From NCBI GenBank assembly GCA_963691815.1, contig OY829658.1, positions 19,636,471-19,700,470 on the forward strand: DNA of 64,000 nucleotides. The letters are read 5' to 3'. Shown here piece by piece: positions 25,165 to 36,785 of this stretch; within the stretch, counting starts at the first letter, position 1, and every line of letters begins with the position of its first letter. The position numbers were made by a program, and so were the translations under genes. The notes under the pieces were generated by a model. That model did not search any database. It saw nothing but the letters and a program-made list of their open reading frames with translations, and was not told the DNA's origin. This stretch comes from Echiichthys vipera. Its lineage: Eukaryota > Chordata > Actinopteri > Perciformes > Trachinidae.

Positions 25165-25301
25165 GTTTACAGGATTATTATTCTTCTTTGTTATTATTAT
25201 TCTTTATTGAAAGTTAGAGATACTCAAACAGACAAAAGGTTAAGTTACTATTTACTTACTACATAACTATCGCCCGGTCACTGAGCTGCATTTAACGGTT
25301 T

Positions 25302-25338
25302 ACTTCCGCCTTGTATGTTGTGTTACGGTTTTCCCGCG
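25302..25338 (-). promoter_or_regulatory. recql4 proximal promoter: ETS- and E2F-like sites
   Basis: On the minus strand GGCGGAAGT (25310-25302) resembles an ETS site and GCGGGAAAA (25337-25329) is a canonical E2F site. They lie 140-175 bp upstream of the recql4 ATG (25164). E2F control fits a replication-initiation gene (inference). No TATA box is seen. The start of transcription is not visible. Confidence 0.5.
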
Positions 25339-25718
25339 CCGGAAAATGACAGCTTGTGTTGCCAGGTTCCTTCTTGTATCCCCCAGTCTCACGAAACATA
25401 GTTTTCTGTTTGATTGTTTTTTACACTGATTTAACCAAGATTACATACCTTATCATCATATTATCTACCAGAAACAAAAAATATAGCGATAAAAACATCA
25501 GTCTGTGTAAAAGTTGTGAATTTCTTCAATTTTCTAATGCCTTCATTCAGGTTTACTCTCAGGAGGGGGTTGAGCTTCAGGCTCCGCCTCCTTCTTAAAG
25601 GGAAAGGGACGAAATTAAAGCATACAGCCTGTGATGCTGAAAGGCCACCAACCTGCCAAAAATCATGACTTTAACTTGACACATGTGGTGAAAGAATTGC
25701 TCAAAGCTTTTACTTAAA

Positions 25719-26359
25719 GGTTGAATATGTAGAATCTTCATTAAAAGCTATATTTAAATATATGTATATATGTATACAGCCACGGGACGTTTTGAGGGGT
25801 AAAGAATGAAAGTATTGCTTTTACATAAAAAATAAAAACATTTAGTCTGAATTAATATATATTTTTTTTATTTGACGGGCTTGACGATGACTTTCGGTCA
25901 CGTTCTGTTTCCATTGTAAAGCCAATAGCGTAGGGCATTGCAGGTTGTCAGGGTTGTCTGTTGTTGGGTGCAGCTACTGTAGGCTGGCACTGGGTGAAAT
26001 GGAGTTTTCCAATCCTGACGCTGCTTATTTCTCCCAGCAGATGAGTGACCGGAGACAGGCAAAAACAAGAGTCAATATAGACCAAGCATTCACTCCATGG
26101 ACTGAGATGAAGGAGCTCAACGGCATTAAAACGCTCGCTGAAATGGCTACGTATCTCCTTAACCTAACTTTCATGTTTACTTAGCTGTAACGGCGAACAG
26201 TAACAGTAAGTAGGTTCAAACAGACTCCGGTCTCCTGTAGACTACTGGGCCAGGGTCTGACGAACCTGGCAACCCGACTGCCGGAATTATTTTCTGTTGT
26301 TGTGACTACGATCTTGAGACACAAGATGGCGGTGATCTGCTCATTCTACATATTCAACC
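25719..26359. mobile_element. MITE with perfect 17-bp TIRs, copy 1
   Basis: GGTTGAATATGTAGAAT at 25719-25735 and its exact reverse complement at 26343-26359. The interior includes an open segment (about 25999-26172) reading MEFSNPDAAYFS...TPWTEMKEL...LAEMATYLL. It resembles a transposase-associated N-terminal segment that I have seen in fish repeats (recalled resemblance, not verified). No target duplication is evident. A second, worn copy lies at 35810-36195. Confidence 0.7.
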
Positions 26360-27088
26360 GTGCTCATTATGTTGAATGGCACATTTCATAATAACTGTAT
26401 ATTATAATTATTGATACATGAATGTGTCACTTTAACGTTGCAGCTGGTAAAGGTGTGGCGGGTTTCATTTACTTGATATACTGCTGTGTAGCTAAATCTA
26501 TAACAATGTTACTGCATTTGTTTATAATATTTAGTATTAATAATCTAAATCTGTAAAGTAAGTAACTAAAGTTGCCAAATAAATGCAGTAGAGTAAAAAG
26601 TACAATATTTATAAAGGAGATCAAAATACTTAAATACAGTTCACAAGTACGTAATTGTACTTAGTTACTTTGGACCACTGCTTGTCACCATATCACACCT
26701 GCATTAATTCTTTCTGATTTAAAATATACATTGATATACTGTAAAGTGACAGCATTTTTGAGGTTTTGATCTTAAAATTTAAAGACACAATGAAATGTTT
26801 AACACAAATCCCTGAGGTAATTATTCTGTGTTCTGCTGTTCCCCCATAACTGATATAGAACAATAAAGACTGTAATCACAGATCATTTTGTCAGCGTCAT
26901 CATAATCACTGAGGCCTTGAACACATTTTAAACCTGCTTAATCGCTCTTCCCTACAATAACACACAAACAGAAATATTATACATTATTTTCTAATTCCAA
27001 TGACATTATGAGTTATTGTGAGTAAATACGTGATGCAGTGCAAGGCATAAGTGATGCAACATAACAAATAGTAACAAAGAAAAACACT
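26360..27088. other. Spacer, recql4 upstream region to cndp2 3' end
   Basis: AT-rich. No gene, splice-bounded exon or RNA gene recognised. Confidence 0.6.
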
Positions 27089-27094
27089 TTTATT
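27089..27094 (-). terminator. Candidate cndp2 poly(A) signal (AATAAA on minus strand)
   Basis: Minus-strand AATAAA about 120 nt past the cndp2 stop (27212-27214). Confidence 0.55.
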
Positions 27095-27211
27095 AACAGG
27101 AGGGAGCGTGTACAAAACTGACTGTGGAAGGGAAATCATACCACAAAGGCTATGGCTCTGATAGTGAGGATGATCTTATTTTACATTTCGTCACAATCAG
27201 ACATAATCTCT

Positions 27212-30200
27212 TCATTCCAGCAGGGAAACCTCATGGAAGTATGCGCCGAGCATCTTGATCCCTTGAATATAGTTGGTTCTGAAAAGGGAAAGACACAACA
27301 GTGAGGAGCTTTTTTAAATCAGTGAATTGTTTGCAACATAATGGTCAATCTTGTGGATCAATCATAAAGAATTTAAGTTGTTGCATCTCGTTGTAAATAT
27401 AACTTTTGGCTGGTCGAACTTATATTGGTACTTAAACTATCACTAGTTAGTTGTGCAGGTGTCAAACAGTACTTATAACAATCTATTATTATTTCTTTAT
27501 ATTATTATCTATTCTCCTCAATATGACAACTAAATGTGCACAAAGTGATTATTATAGTCACAAATTCATATAAGAAACTGATTCAGGTAGAAAAGGAAGT
27601 ACGGGTTTGGTGTTGTGTGCTGTGACATACCTGTTGAGCTTCTCATTCTGGGAGTGAGCTCCATCATCAGAGGATCCAACTGGAAGCAGCATGACGTTAC
27701 GTCCTGTGGCCTCCTGGAAGGTCAGGGTGACGGGGATGCTTCCACCCTCACGAGTCAGGTCAGGCTCCACACCGAAGACTATGGCACAGCAAAGACCAGA
27801 AGAAAGAACAGTTGATATGAGCGAAGAGGGTCTCGGAGTGGAACAAAACACAAAAAAGATTTTCATCCTTATCCGTTACGTCGCTCTTCAACGATGATGA
27901 GATGTTAGGAAACAAAAATGATGTTGATGGTTATTTGTAGGTTTTAGACAAGCTTTGGTATCACTGTTTTCTAGCTTAAATCGAAATGGGAACTACTGTA
28001 TTTTCTACATTTGAAACAGCTCACTGATGTCTTTGCGGACCAGAACATTGGATAGATGCGGCACTTTTGTCTTTCGGTGCTTTGAGCACCACAAACCAGT
28101 GACAAAACAAAACCATCAACATGGCTAGACAACAGTGGGTGTGAGTAGGAGTGTGTGTTTTGAGTGAATTGATCCTTTAATTACGTATATACGTTTCTAT
28201 CTGCCTTGCGTCACTCAGCCACTGTACCTGTCTTCATGGCCTTTCTGCCAGCCATGTAGTGCGGGTGGTTGAAGTCAGAGACCCAGGCCTTGGCTCCGTG
28301 GCCCATGTATACCTTCAGTTTGTTGGGGCTTCCCAGTTCAGCAAACTTCTTCTGCAGATGATCGATAACCTTGATAATGAAAAAGGAAAATATGAGTGAA
28401 ATTAAAACACCAAGGAGATTTTTAAAAGGTTGAGACTGCCTGAGATCAATGACAGGTGCTTATTGGAGCTTCAGAGGGTTTGAAACAAGCTGGAACAAAC
28501 TGAAGCTGCTCAGAGTGAGTCTACAGTTCAGACCCATGCTGGAGATGACTGAAACGTTCTCATTCAAACCCAAAAGCCTCTCTTTTTCATGCTATTTACG
28601 CATCAGTCATCTTTGTGAACCATTTCCACTGAGGAACTAGAGTGGTCAGCAAAGTCATCAAGTTTTAAATTCCACTGACATCTTTTTTTTTTCTTGTGTT
28701 CTTGTGACATGAACACTCCTACACAAGATGACAGGATTAGAGTTAAGTGTTTAGATATATCAGGGTCTACCTGCTTCTCCACAACTTTGGGGTCCATGTC
28801 GGGGACCAGGCGGATGGAGAACTTGCCGATGACCTTGCGGGGGATAACAGTCTTGGCTCCGGTTTCAGAGAAAGCTCCCTCAATACCGTGGAGTGAAAGA
28901 GACGGATACCTCCAGCGGTGCATCAGAATTTTCTCCTACAGGAAAAAAAATAATAAGAACAGAAAACTAAAATGATGATTACCATGCAGTAATACAGACT
29001 AGTGCAGCACATTTTATATCTTTGAGTTGAGAGAAATAGAAATCAATGCCTTGCCTTGGTATCATGCAGTAGCTGTCCGACTCCAACGTCTTTGCAGTAT
29101 TCATCCAAGTCAAACTCAATTTCCTCATACAGCTTTTTCTCCTCATCTGTCAGAGGGGCCACATCGTCGTTCATCCCAGGCACCAGAATCTTTCCTCTCT
29201 TGTCTAAGAGGGAGCCTGTTTAGAAAGAGATAGATTTTCAACTCTCCTAAAAATGTCCAGGTTATTTATTATTACCAGTATTTTCTTCTAAAACTGCTCT
29301 TAAATGAGTTTTATGACATTATAGTTCAGTTATCAGCTTCACTTGCCCATAAGTGCGATCAAGTCGGTCATGGCTTCATGAACAGAGCCACCAAACACCC
29401 CTGAATGCAGGTCCTTGTCTCCGCAATGCACCTTTAAATTAAAGAACAACAAAAACAAAACACAATTTAAATGTGCTTCATCAAAACAGACTTTCACAGA
29501 AGAACTGGAGCACATTTTCATTATACTGGAAGAACTGCATTACAGTGGGACTAAGTGTGTTTATTCCAAAGTAGTGTGGTAAAAATAAATGTAAGCAGAA
29601 GTAAAATTAGACTTCACCTCAATGAAGAAGTAGCAGATTCCTCTCAGGCCGTAGGTGATGCAGGGTTTGGTCTTGCCGAGCCAATAGTTGTCAGAGATGC
29701 AGACATAGTCCACGTCTTTTAAAAAGGTGTCTTTACGTGAAAACACCAGTTCATCCAGGCCTTCGGATCCAGACTCCTCCATCCCCTCAAAGCAGAATTT
29801 GATGTTGATGGGAAGCTCCTGAAACATGGAGAGATAAGGAAAAAAAAATATAGAAGCAGCGAGATATGTGAGTGCAATTGAGACAACATCACATCTGTAG
29901 TTCATCTCCTCACAGCTCACAAAGTCATCTCATTTACTGCCCTACTTCATGTGGGTTTTTTTTTTAATTTGATACTTGTGATTTTTGTATGAATACACTC
30001 TTATTTGCATCTTTATTGAACCTAAACAAATTAATCGACTCTATATACAGTCAGCCACATACTTATTGATTTCTACCATTATCTGAAAATGTTTAGATTT
30101 GTTAAAGTTTACTTAAAATATATATATATTCTCTGATCTCTTAATTTAATTATACTACAATTTTGACACTCATAACTTTTTTTTATTCCTGATCATATAA

Positions 30201-33200
30201 TAGATCGTGGATGTGTTGACTGACGCTCTCTAATGTTCAGCTCATCCTACAGAATATCATTGTGACTATGTTCCTGAGACAAGCAGCTTCACTTGTCCAT
30301 TACTGTTTCAGGGGAAGGTAACGATGATTTAAAACAACTCTCAGGTGACTTGACTTGGTTTGATCATTAAGTGGATAAGACGCGATTACTGATTTCATCC
30401 ACAGACCTTTGACCACTTCTCCTGCTGACGTTTCTAAAGTGATCAACAGGCAATTATAGAATCCGATCTGTACTTTACACAGAGAAAGATCATGTCTCAG
30501 AATAATGCAGAATCATTTTTGATTCGGTCAGAATACCAAAAGCAACTCTATGTAATTTACCAATATCCTGTATTATCAGTGATGTACCTACCCACAAACA
30601 AAAGAGACTTCAACCTCAGTTTATCTAAAGTGCACATTACCCAGAGAGCCTGTGTACACTGAACAAGTCAGTTTAAAAGACAACAGAAAAAAAAACACAC
30701 ATTAATATGATGACAAGGTTGAGGCTCGTTTACGAGGTGAAACGGTCAGTGATTTTGGTCCCCAGAAGATGAAACTGGGAGAGATTATAGTTAACAGAAA
30801 AGCGTGGAGTTCAAGGTATCAGCAGATATTGTTTAAAGCATGATATAGCCCAGTCTTGTGTTTGATGCTTTCTAAAATAACCAGCATCTCAAGCAACCTG
30901 AACTACTTTGTAAAACAATGTGATTTTGAGCAGCTTCGAAAATGAAAGCAAATTTCTCTGTGAATGTATTTCCACTTTCCAAAACAACATTCCAGACAGT
31001 AAATTTAGATCTATGTTGATGTTTCCATAACTGTTCAACCACACCCAGTTCAGTTTGGCAAGTTATGAATAAGCAGAACACAAAACAAAACTAAAAACAA
31101 AATAGGTTTGTTCTTATTATCTTAACAATGAAAAAGTCTGAACATAACAATCAATGACACTGGCTGGACTGCGATTACACCCAGTCTTAGCAGAGGTCTG
31201 ATCCAACATCACAGACAGTTTGTACTTATTTTTTAGGAAAATTTACTGCTGGACCAACAGGGATGTTTGAGTACATGCAGGAGACGTATCATTGTAAACC
31301 GGATACTGCAGATGTCGTTTTGGCAACTCTGCACTTGGGTTCAATTTAAACATAATGTCCCTAATTGCAGTTCCCACTGAAGGGTAAAGAAAGATACTAT
31401 GAGTTCGAGACACAAAATGTGGTGGGAACTTTACCTGCTGGATCTTCTGGTAGGCCTCAATGCAGTTAAACCAGGCCAACACGGGACCCTTGTCATCAGT
31501 AGAACCTCTTCCATAGAGTTTACCTGCAAAGACAAAACAGTGTTTTAGTTTAAAGCGTGAAGCTTTTAAATGATTGTAACATCAACAATGACTGACCCCT
31601 GTTGTCCCTTGGCAGATTGCTGACCTGGGGGAAGTGGAAGGCAGATCTATAGTGTCTGTCAGCACATTCAATCAAAGTCGTGTCACAACAAAAGGACAGT
31701 GAAATGTGACAGAGCTGAGCAGACAGGAATGACACAGGAGGAAGTGACTGTGGTACTTTCTGTCAGCTGACTATCACCAGAAAGTACATGAGACCATTTG
31801 GGTATTGGTATTTGTAGCATACAGAGATACAAAAAATAAGATAACAAAGAGGTATCAAAAAGCAACTAGAAATATACACCCTCTTGCCACTTTATTAGGT
31901 ACAATAGTACCGTGGTGGACCCCCTTTTGCCTTCACAACCACCTTAATTCTTTGTGGCATAGATTCAACAATGTGCAAGAAACATTTTTCAGAGACTTTG
32001 GTCCATACTGACTTTCTATAAGCTTGAATCAGCCTAGCCATTCTGCCATCAACAAGGAGTTTTCACCCTGAGAACTTCCACTCTACGAATATCTTCTCTC
32101 TTTCAGACCATTCTCTGTTAACCCTAGGGGTGGTTGTGCGTGAAAATCCCAGTAGATCAGCAGTTTCTGAAATACTGAAACAAGCAACGACCATGCCACG
32201 TTCAAACTCAGTTAAACTCCCCCACTGTCAGCATAATGAGGCTCGGTTTGAACCTCAACAGATTGTCTTGACCATGTGACCAAATGCATTGAATTGCTGC
32301 CCCATGATTAGCTGATTAGATATTTGAGCAGCTGAAGTGGTGTACCTAATAAAGTGGCCTGTGAGTGTATTCGGCTTAATAATTGAGCATAATAGATTAA
32401 TAAACCTTATCAGCAATTCTTTATCTGTCCAGTTCAACGGTAGATGCAGACCAGGTAAACTAGTGCTGAGACATTACACAGCTAAAAAACTCTTTGTGTT
32501 GTTTAACGCACAACATGTACACCTTCAGATACATATTTTAATGATAATAGTTACCACTTTAGGAATGCTCTGACAACTACCAAGTTGGTGAATAGTAAAT
32601 GATAAATATAAAAAGTGTATCCAAAAAAGACTGAGTAACATTTATCATCATGTAATACATTTACTAAATGCGCCACTTAAGCCCTTCTCTAAAGCTAAAT
32701 GTAACACTGATTATTTCTAAATACAACAGTACTTGTTCAACTTGACCTGCAAGGCCTGCAGATAAGACATGATTAAGAGCATGACTCTGCCCTAAAGCAT
32801 GAGGTAACTGGACTTTGGAAATACGGAGCAAACGTGTGATATGATCACAAGTACAAAGCTGATAAAAGATCACAGAGCATGTAAACAAGATGTTACATTT
32901 AAGTAATGATGATGAAAACTTTTTTATTCTTATATAAAGTATTTTTATTCTGTAGCCTGGTCATGGCTCAGTTCAATTGCCATCAGGCCTTCTTGGCAGG
33001 ACATGATCATTTTTTCTTTAGTGAGATTTGAAACTACATGTTTGCCAAGCCAAAAAAAAGAAGGCTGTATAATTAACCCTGAAATTAACCACATCACATC
33101 TCATCTTACATCAGCCAAAACAACACCCCAGTCTGTTCAAATAACTTTGAAACAGCTTCAGGGTAATTCTGAAACTGAAACCGTTCTGCGCTCACCGTCT

Positions 33201-34103
33201 TTCTCCACCAGAGTGAAAGGCTCCGTGTCCCAGCCATCATCAATTGCGGCTGGCTGGACATCAAGATGGCCGTAGATACACACTGTCTTCTTACCTGGGT
33301 CTGACCCCAAACGACCCAGGATGATAGGCGGCAGGGGGATCTCCTCTCCAGAAGGAAGCTGCATGCACAAACAAAAACAACAGCCTACGTTATAGTAAAG
33401 GTTACACTTTACAACGAGGGCCTTTGCAATTCAATTAAAACCATTACCAAGTTAACCAAAACAATTAACAGCAACACATTAACAGTACACACCTTCTGTT
33501 TGCCAATGTCCACCATCTCCACTGTTCCACCCAGCTTCTCAATGTCTTTGGCTGCCATCTCCATCATCTTCTTGATCTCGCCGCGCTTCTCTGGCCAAGC
33601 AGAGACACTTTGAACTGCCACCCAGTCTGCGAGACGCTAGGACACAAGAAATTTTCACATACATTTTTAATATTGTTTAAGAAAAACATATGCGTTTCAT
33701 AAAGCATTTCTAACTTTGAGAAGTTAAAGGCTCACATTTTGTTCAAGCTTCAAATCATAAATGAAAATGTTTCACAACAGCTACAGTTAACATGTCGCTG
33801 ACACCCATGTGATTTAATATGGTCCAGTGGCTCAACATTTATAACATTTGGCCCACACTTTTACTCAGAGTGAATGAGTTAAAACGCTGCTTAGTGTTCA
33901 AGATTAACACCATCTGATCAAGGGAAGACAGACATTGGAATCTAATCTAATCACCACAATGATTAGTTGACAGAAAAAGCAGGAGGTCATACAGGCAGTA
34001 ACCTTACACTTAAGTATTGTGTCAAAACTCTGGATGAATTTACCTGCACGTAGAGATCCTGGTGTTCGTCCACATACTTGAAAAGTGGTGCGAGATGAGC
34101 CAT
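27212..34103 (-). CDS. cndp2: Cytosolic non-specific dipeptidase (CNDP2, M20 metallopeptidase)
   Basis: Hydrolyses dipeptides such as Cys-Gly in the cytosol with two metal ions per subunit (family knowledge). Exons, 5' to 3': 34103-34044, 33636-33493, 33358-33196, 31523-31435, 29818-29618, 29431-29347, 29215-29055, 28935-28771, 28369-28228, 27778-27631 and 27278-27212. The total is 1425 nt, 474 aa (human 475). Metal and catalytic residues are present: HLDVQP, STDDKGP, EGMEESGSEGL (adjacent Glu pair), CISDNYW, DLHSGVFGGS and SDDGAHSQNEK. The start MAHLAPLFKYVDEHQDLYVQ is chosen by homology. A 5' UTR acceptor may lie just upstream, after GTTCAG. The introns after exons 29431-29347 and 29215-29055 use GC donors. 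One intron carries a Tc1-like remnant. The N-terminus has no signal peptide, which favours CNDP2 over secreted CNDP1. Confidence 0.95.
31875..32369 (-). mobile_element. Deleted Tc1/mariner-like transposon in cndp2 intron
   Basis: TA plus CACCCTCTTGCCACTTTATT at the left and the inverse AATAAAGTGGCCTGTGAGTG plus TA at the right give inverted repeats with TA target sites. On the minus strand a decayed transposase N-terminus is readable (LTEFERGMVV, SISETADLLGFSRTT, NREWSERE) and is interrupted by a stop. The catalytic domain is gone. The ends match a repeat I recall from zebrafish and other teleosts. Confidence 0.75.
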
Positions 34104-35800
34104 CTTTGCCAGAGACAGGAGCTGAACAGGAGAGTTGAACAGGCAGAATGGAGTGAGACTCAGCCTTCTGCCCTACTGCTGTCTTATGGGAGGACAAAAA
34201 CCACGCCCTCCTGCAAACATGCTGACTACTGCTGTATGTGTAGCTCTTCTTTTAAGTTTTAGACAGTAGGAGGAAGTGGAGTTGATGATAGCTTTACAAA
34301 ACTGTGGTCACAGCTGACTAGCCCTCTTACTTCCTGTATCTTGTAGTTTTTTTTAATTACATGATGGTTAGGCTACAACAAAAAAGCAGGCAGAAAGTTA
34401 AAAGTTGCGTCATAAAAAGTTCCCATTAAAGCAGAGAGATCACTTTCCTTCCCTTAAGCTCCATGTATAAACATACCATGTAAAAATCTGTGTATTGATG
34501 CCTTCTGCTTTACTTACAAAAGTGTCCATACAACTATTTAATGCACGACTCTATGGGACTAAGACATGAATATAAGTATATACAACTGTGACAAGAATAT
34601 GCACCTGTGCAATAATTCATATGTTTTGATACACAGACTAAATAGTAAAAACTAAATGGTTTCATTTTGACTGTACATAAGTAACTAGCAAAGGCAAGCC
34701 ATGTTTACTTGTATAGCAGCTTTCAACAACAAGGTAATTCAAAGTGCTTTACATGAAACACTAAAAGCGTTGGAAACAAACACATAAAATGACATTCAGA
34801 TAAAATAGTTACACAAAAGGAAAACTGCAGATAAAATTGTTAAAAAATAAAACCAAGATATTAAAGGAATATACGCTACATTTGTTTACAGAACAAAAGT
34901 CTCTATGGTGTGTTAAACCGGCCTAAACAGCAGCTAACTGTGGAGGCAGAGCAGCTAAGTGACAGGTCTGACTGAGTGGCAGTAGCTTAAGAGGCTAACT
35001 AAATACCACCTAAAGTAGCCGGTTCACTTGACGTGACCCTGAATGAAAGAAAGCCTCTCTGTGACACATATTCTGCTCATTTCTGAATCGCATAAGCATT
35101 TTAAAACTACCTCACCTGTTCAGTTATGTGAACTCGCTTCGTGGTTTATTCCCGTACAGCTGACGTCCTCATGTGACTCCCCCTCACCTGACAAGAGACT
35201 CCCTGTGTCTCCTAATGACGCAGACACGGCGGTAAAGAGTTAATGAATTGTTACAATGTTTTTATTCTACGCAGGGAAGAGCACAGACTTCTTCTCCGCA
35301 CATCAGCGGTTACAAAAGTGGCAGTTTGATTGTTTCCCCGGCGCAAAGGATTGTGGGTCAGCGGCAGATGCTTCGTCATGTTCAACCATAAAGAAACAAA
35401 TTAAAAAGGAAAATTTCTGATCTGTAATAAAGTTACATGTTCAAAAAGAAGAAAATACAGCTGATATGCTACAAGATGTGGAGAAAGTGCCTGCTTTTCA
35501 ATTAAATGTTTTTGTATTTTTTTTACTACCCTTTGTGTATTTAAGTACTCTTCTTAAATGAACTTATGTCATAATGTACAGTAGAAATGTTCATTAAAAG
35601 GAAAAATCACTGCGTTATATACACACAGATCATAAGTAGAGGACAAATTATAAATACTGAAAGTTATTTTTTATTGTTCAGAATTTGATAAAATACTGTC
35701 TATAGGACTGCTGTACAAGCATGTTTTTAAGGCACTTCAATAAAAGCCTTTAATAAAAAAATCCTAGATCAGAACACTTGATACCTCAGTTATTAGTGTT
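34104..35800. other. cndp2 upstream region
   Basis: Holds the presumed cndp2 promoter, not precisely located, and a worn dispersed repeat at 34690-34870 (next entry). The region around 35100-35400 is relatively GC-rich (GCGGTTAC, CCCCGGCGC) and could contain the transcription start (inference). No further gene is seen. Confidence 0.4.
34690..34870. repeat. Dispersed fish repeat ('CAAAGTGCTTTACAT' type)
   Basis: TTGTATAGCAGCTTTCAACAA followed by AATTCAAAGTGCTTTACAT is the signature of a common teleost interspersed repeat. Related fragments are seen at 59100-59190 and 55710-55745. Class not determined. Confidence 0.5.
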
Positions 35801-35809
35801 AAGGTTGAC

Positions 35810-36195
35810 TAGACTCATTAAAAGCCATATTTAAATTTAAAAAACCTGCAGGGTGTTTTGAGGTGGACAGAAATGTATTACTTGTCCATTTAAAAAATAT
35901 TTTACAGGTTTGACAATGACTGTCATGTGCCGCATCAGGGTTGCCAGTTATTTGGGTGCAGCTAATGTAGGCTGGCACTGGGTGAGTTTGCCAATCCTGC
36001 AGCTGCATCATTGGTCTCAACAGCTGAGTGACCACTCCATGGACTGAGACAAGACTTCGACATTAAAATGCAAGCCGAAATGGCTAAGTTTCTCCTTGAT
36101 CGGTAAGCTAACTTTCCTGTAGGCTACTGGGCTTGGTCTGACGAACATGGCAACCTGAGTGCTGGAATTGTTTTGTTGCGACCACGATCGAGACA
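35810..36195. mobile_element. MITE copy 2 of the 25719-26359 family, worn
   Basis: Shares in order ATTAAAAGCCATATTTAAAT, GGGTGCAGCTAATGTAGGCT, ACTCCATGGACTGAGA, GAAATGGCTA and GAACATGGCAACC with the element at 25719-26359. The terminal repeats are no longer recognisable and an internal stretch is deleted. Confidence 0.65.
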
Positions 36196-36727
36196 CTAGC
36201 CACTGCGAGAGGTTGATTAAGGTTTTTCCAAGTCAGAGTCCAACATTGAAACTTTACAAGGACACATTAAAGTTCTTCAAAAAGGCTGGTTGTCCACAAA
36301 ACAAGTTTGTGTACAGGATTATGCAAAGACTCAATGGGGAATCAGTTAAACACTGCTGCAAAAAAAAGTTCCTGCTATTAAAGTTTGCCAAGCCTAAAGG
36401 ATGTCCAGTGTCTTAAGTCCTAAGCTGCATTCCAGTCTACTTCAGAAAGACTAGTTGAGCTTTATAAAATAAAAAATAAAAAACTTTTAAAACAGTTGGT
36501 GGTTTTAATGCATGCAGGCTTCAGTTTTATGAAGCACTGCATGCATCTTCAGATTGGTTTAACCATCCAAGAATAGCATTTTGACTCCATTTTTGCACCC
36601 ATTACTGAAGTCAAGTTAGCCCCATGAGAAAGTTACCAAAGTAGTAACATTTCAACATTCAAAATGTCTTCCGTTACATTAACAGTAAACTTCACACCAT
36701 AAAAGAGACCAATGAGTTTAAAATTTG

Positions 36728-36733
36728 TTTATT
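36728..36733 (-). terminator. Candidate poly(A) signal of the ZP gene
   Basis: Minus-strand AATAAA 53-58 nt beyond the stop codon at 36786-36788. Confidence 0.55.
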
Positions 36734-36785
36734 TTTCAGTTCATTATCCATTTTTTCCCCTTTCAATGTCTTCAGCTGTAAAGCC

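Noticed and set aside
29335..29346. GT donor at the end of cndp2 exon 29431-29347 (AA|GTGAAG)
   Set aside because: It would put the next exon out of frame; the GC donor four bases earlier restores the conserved protein.
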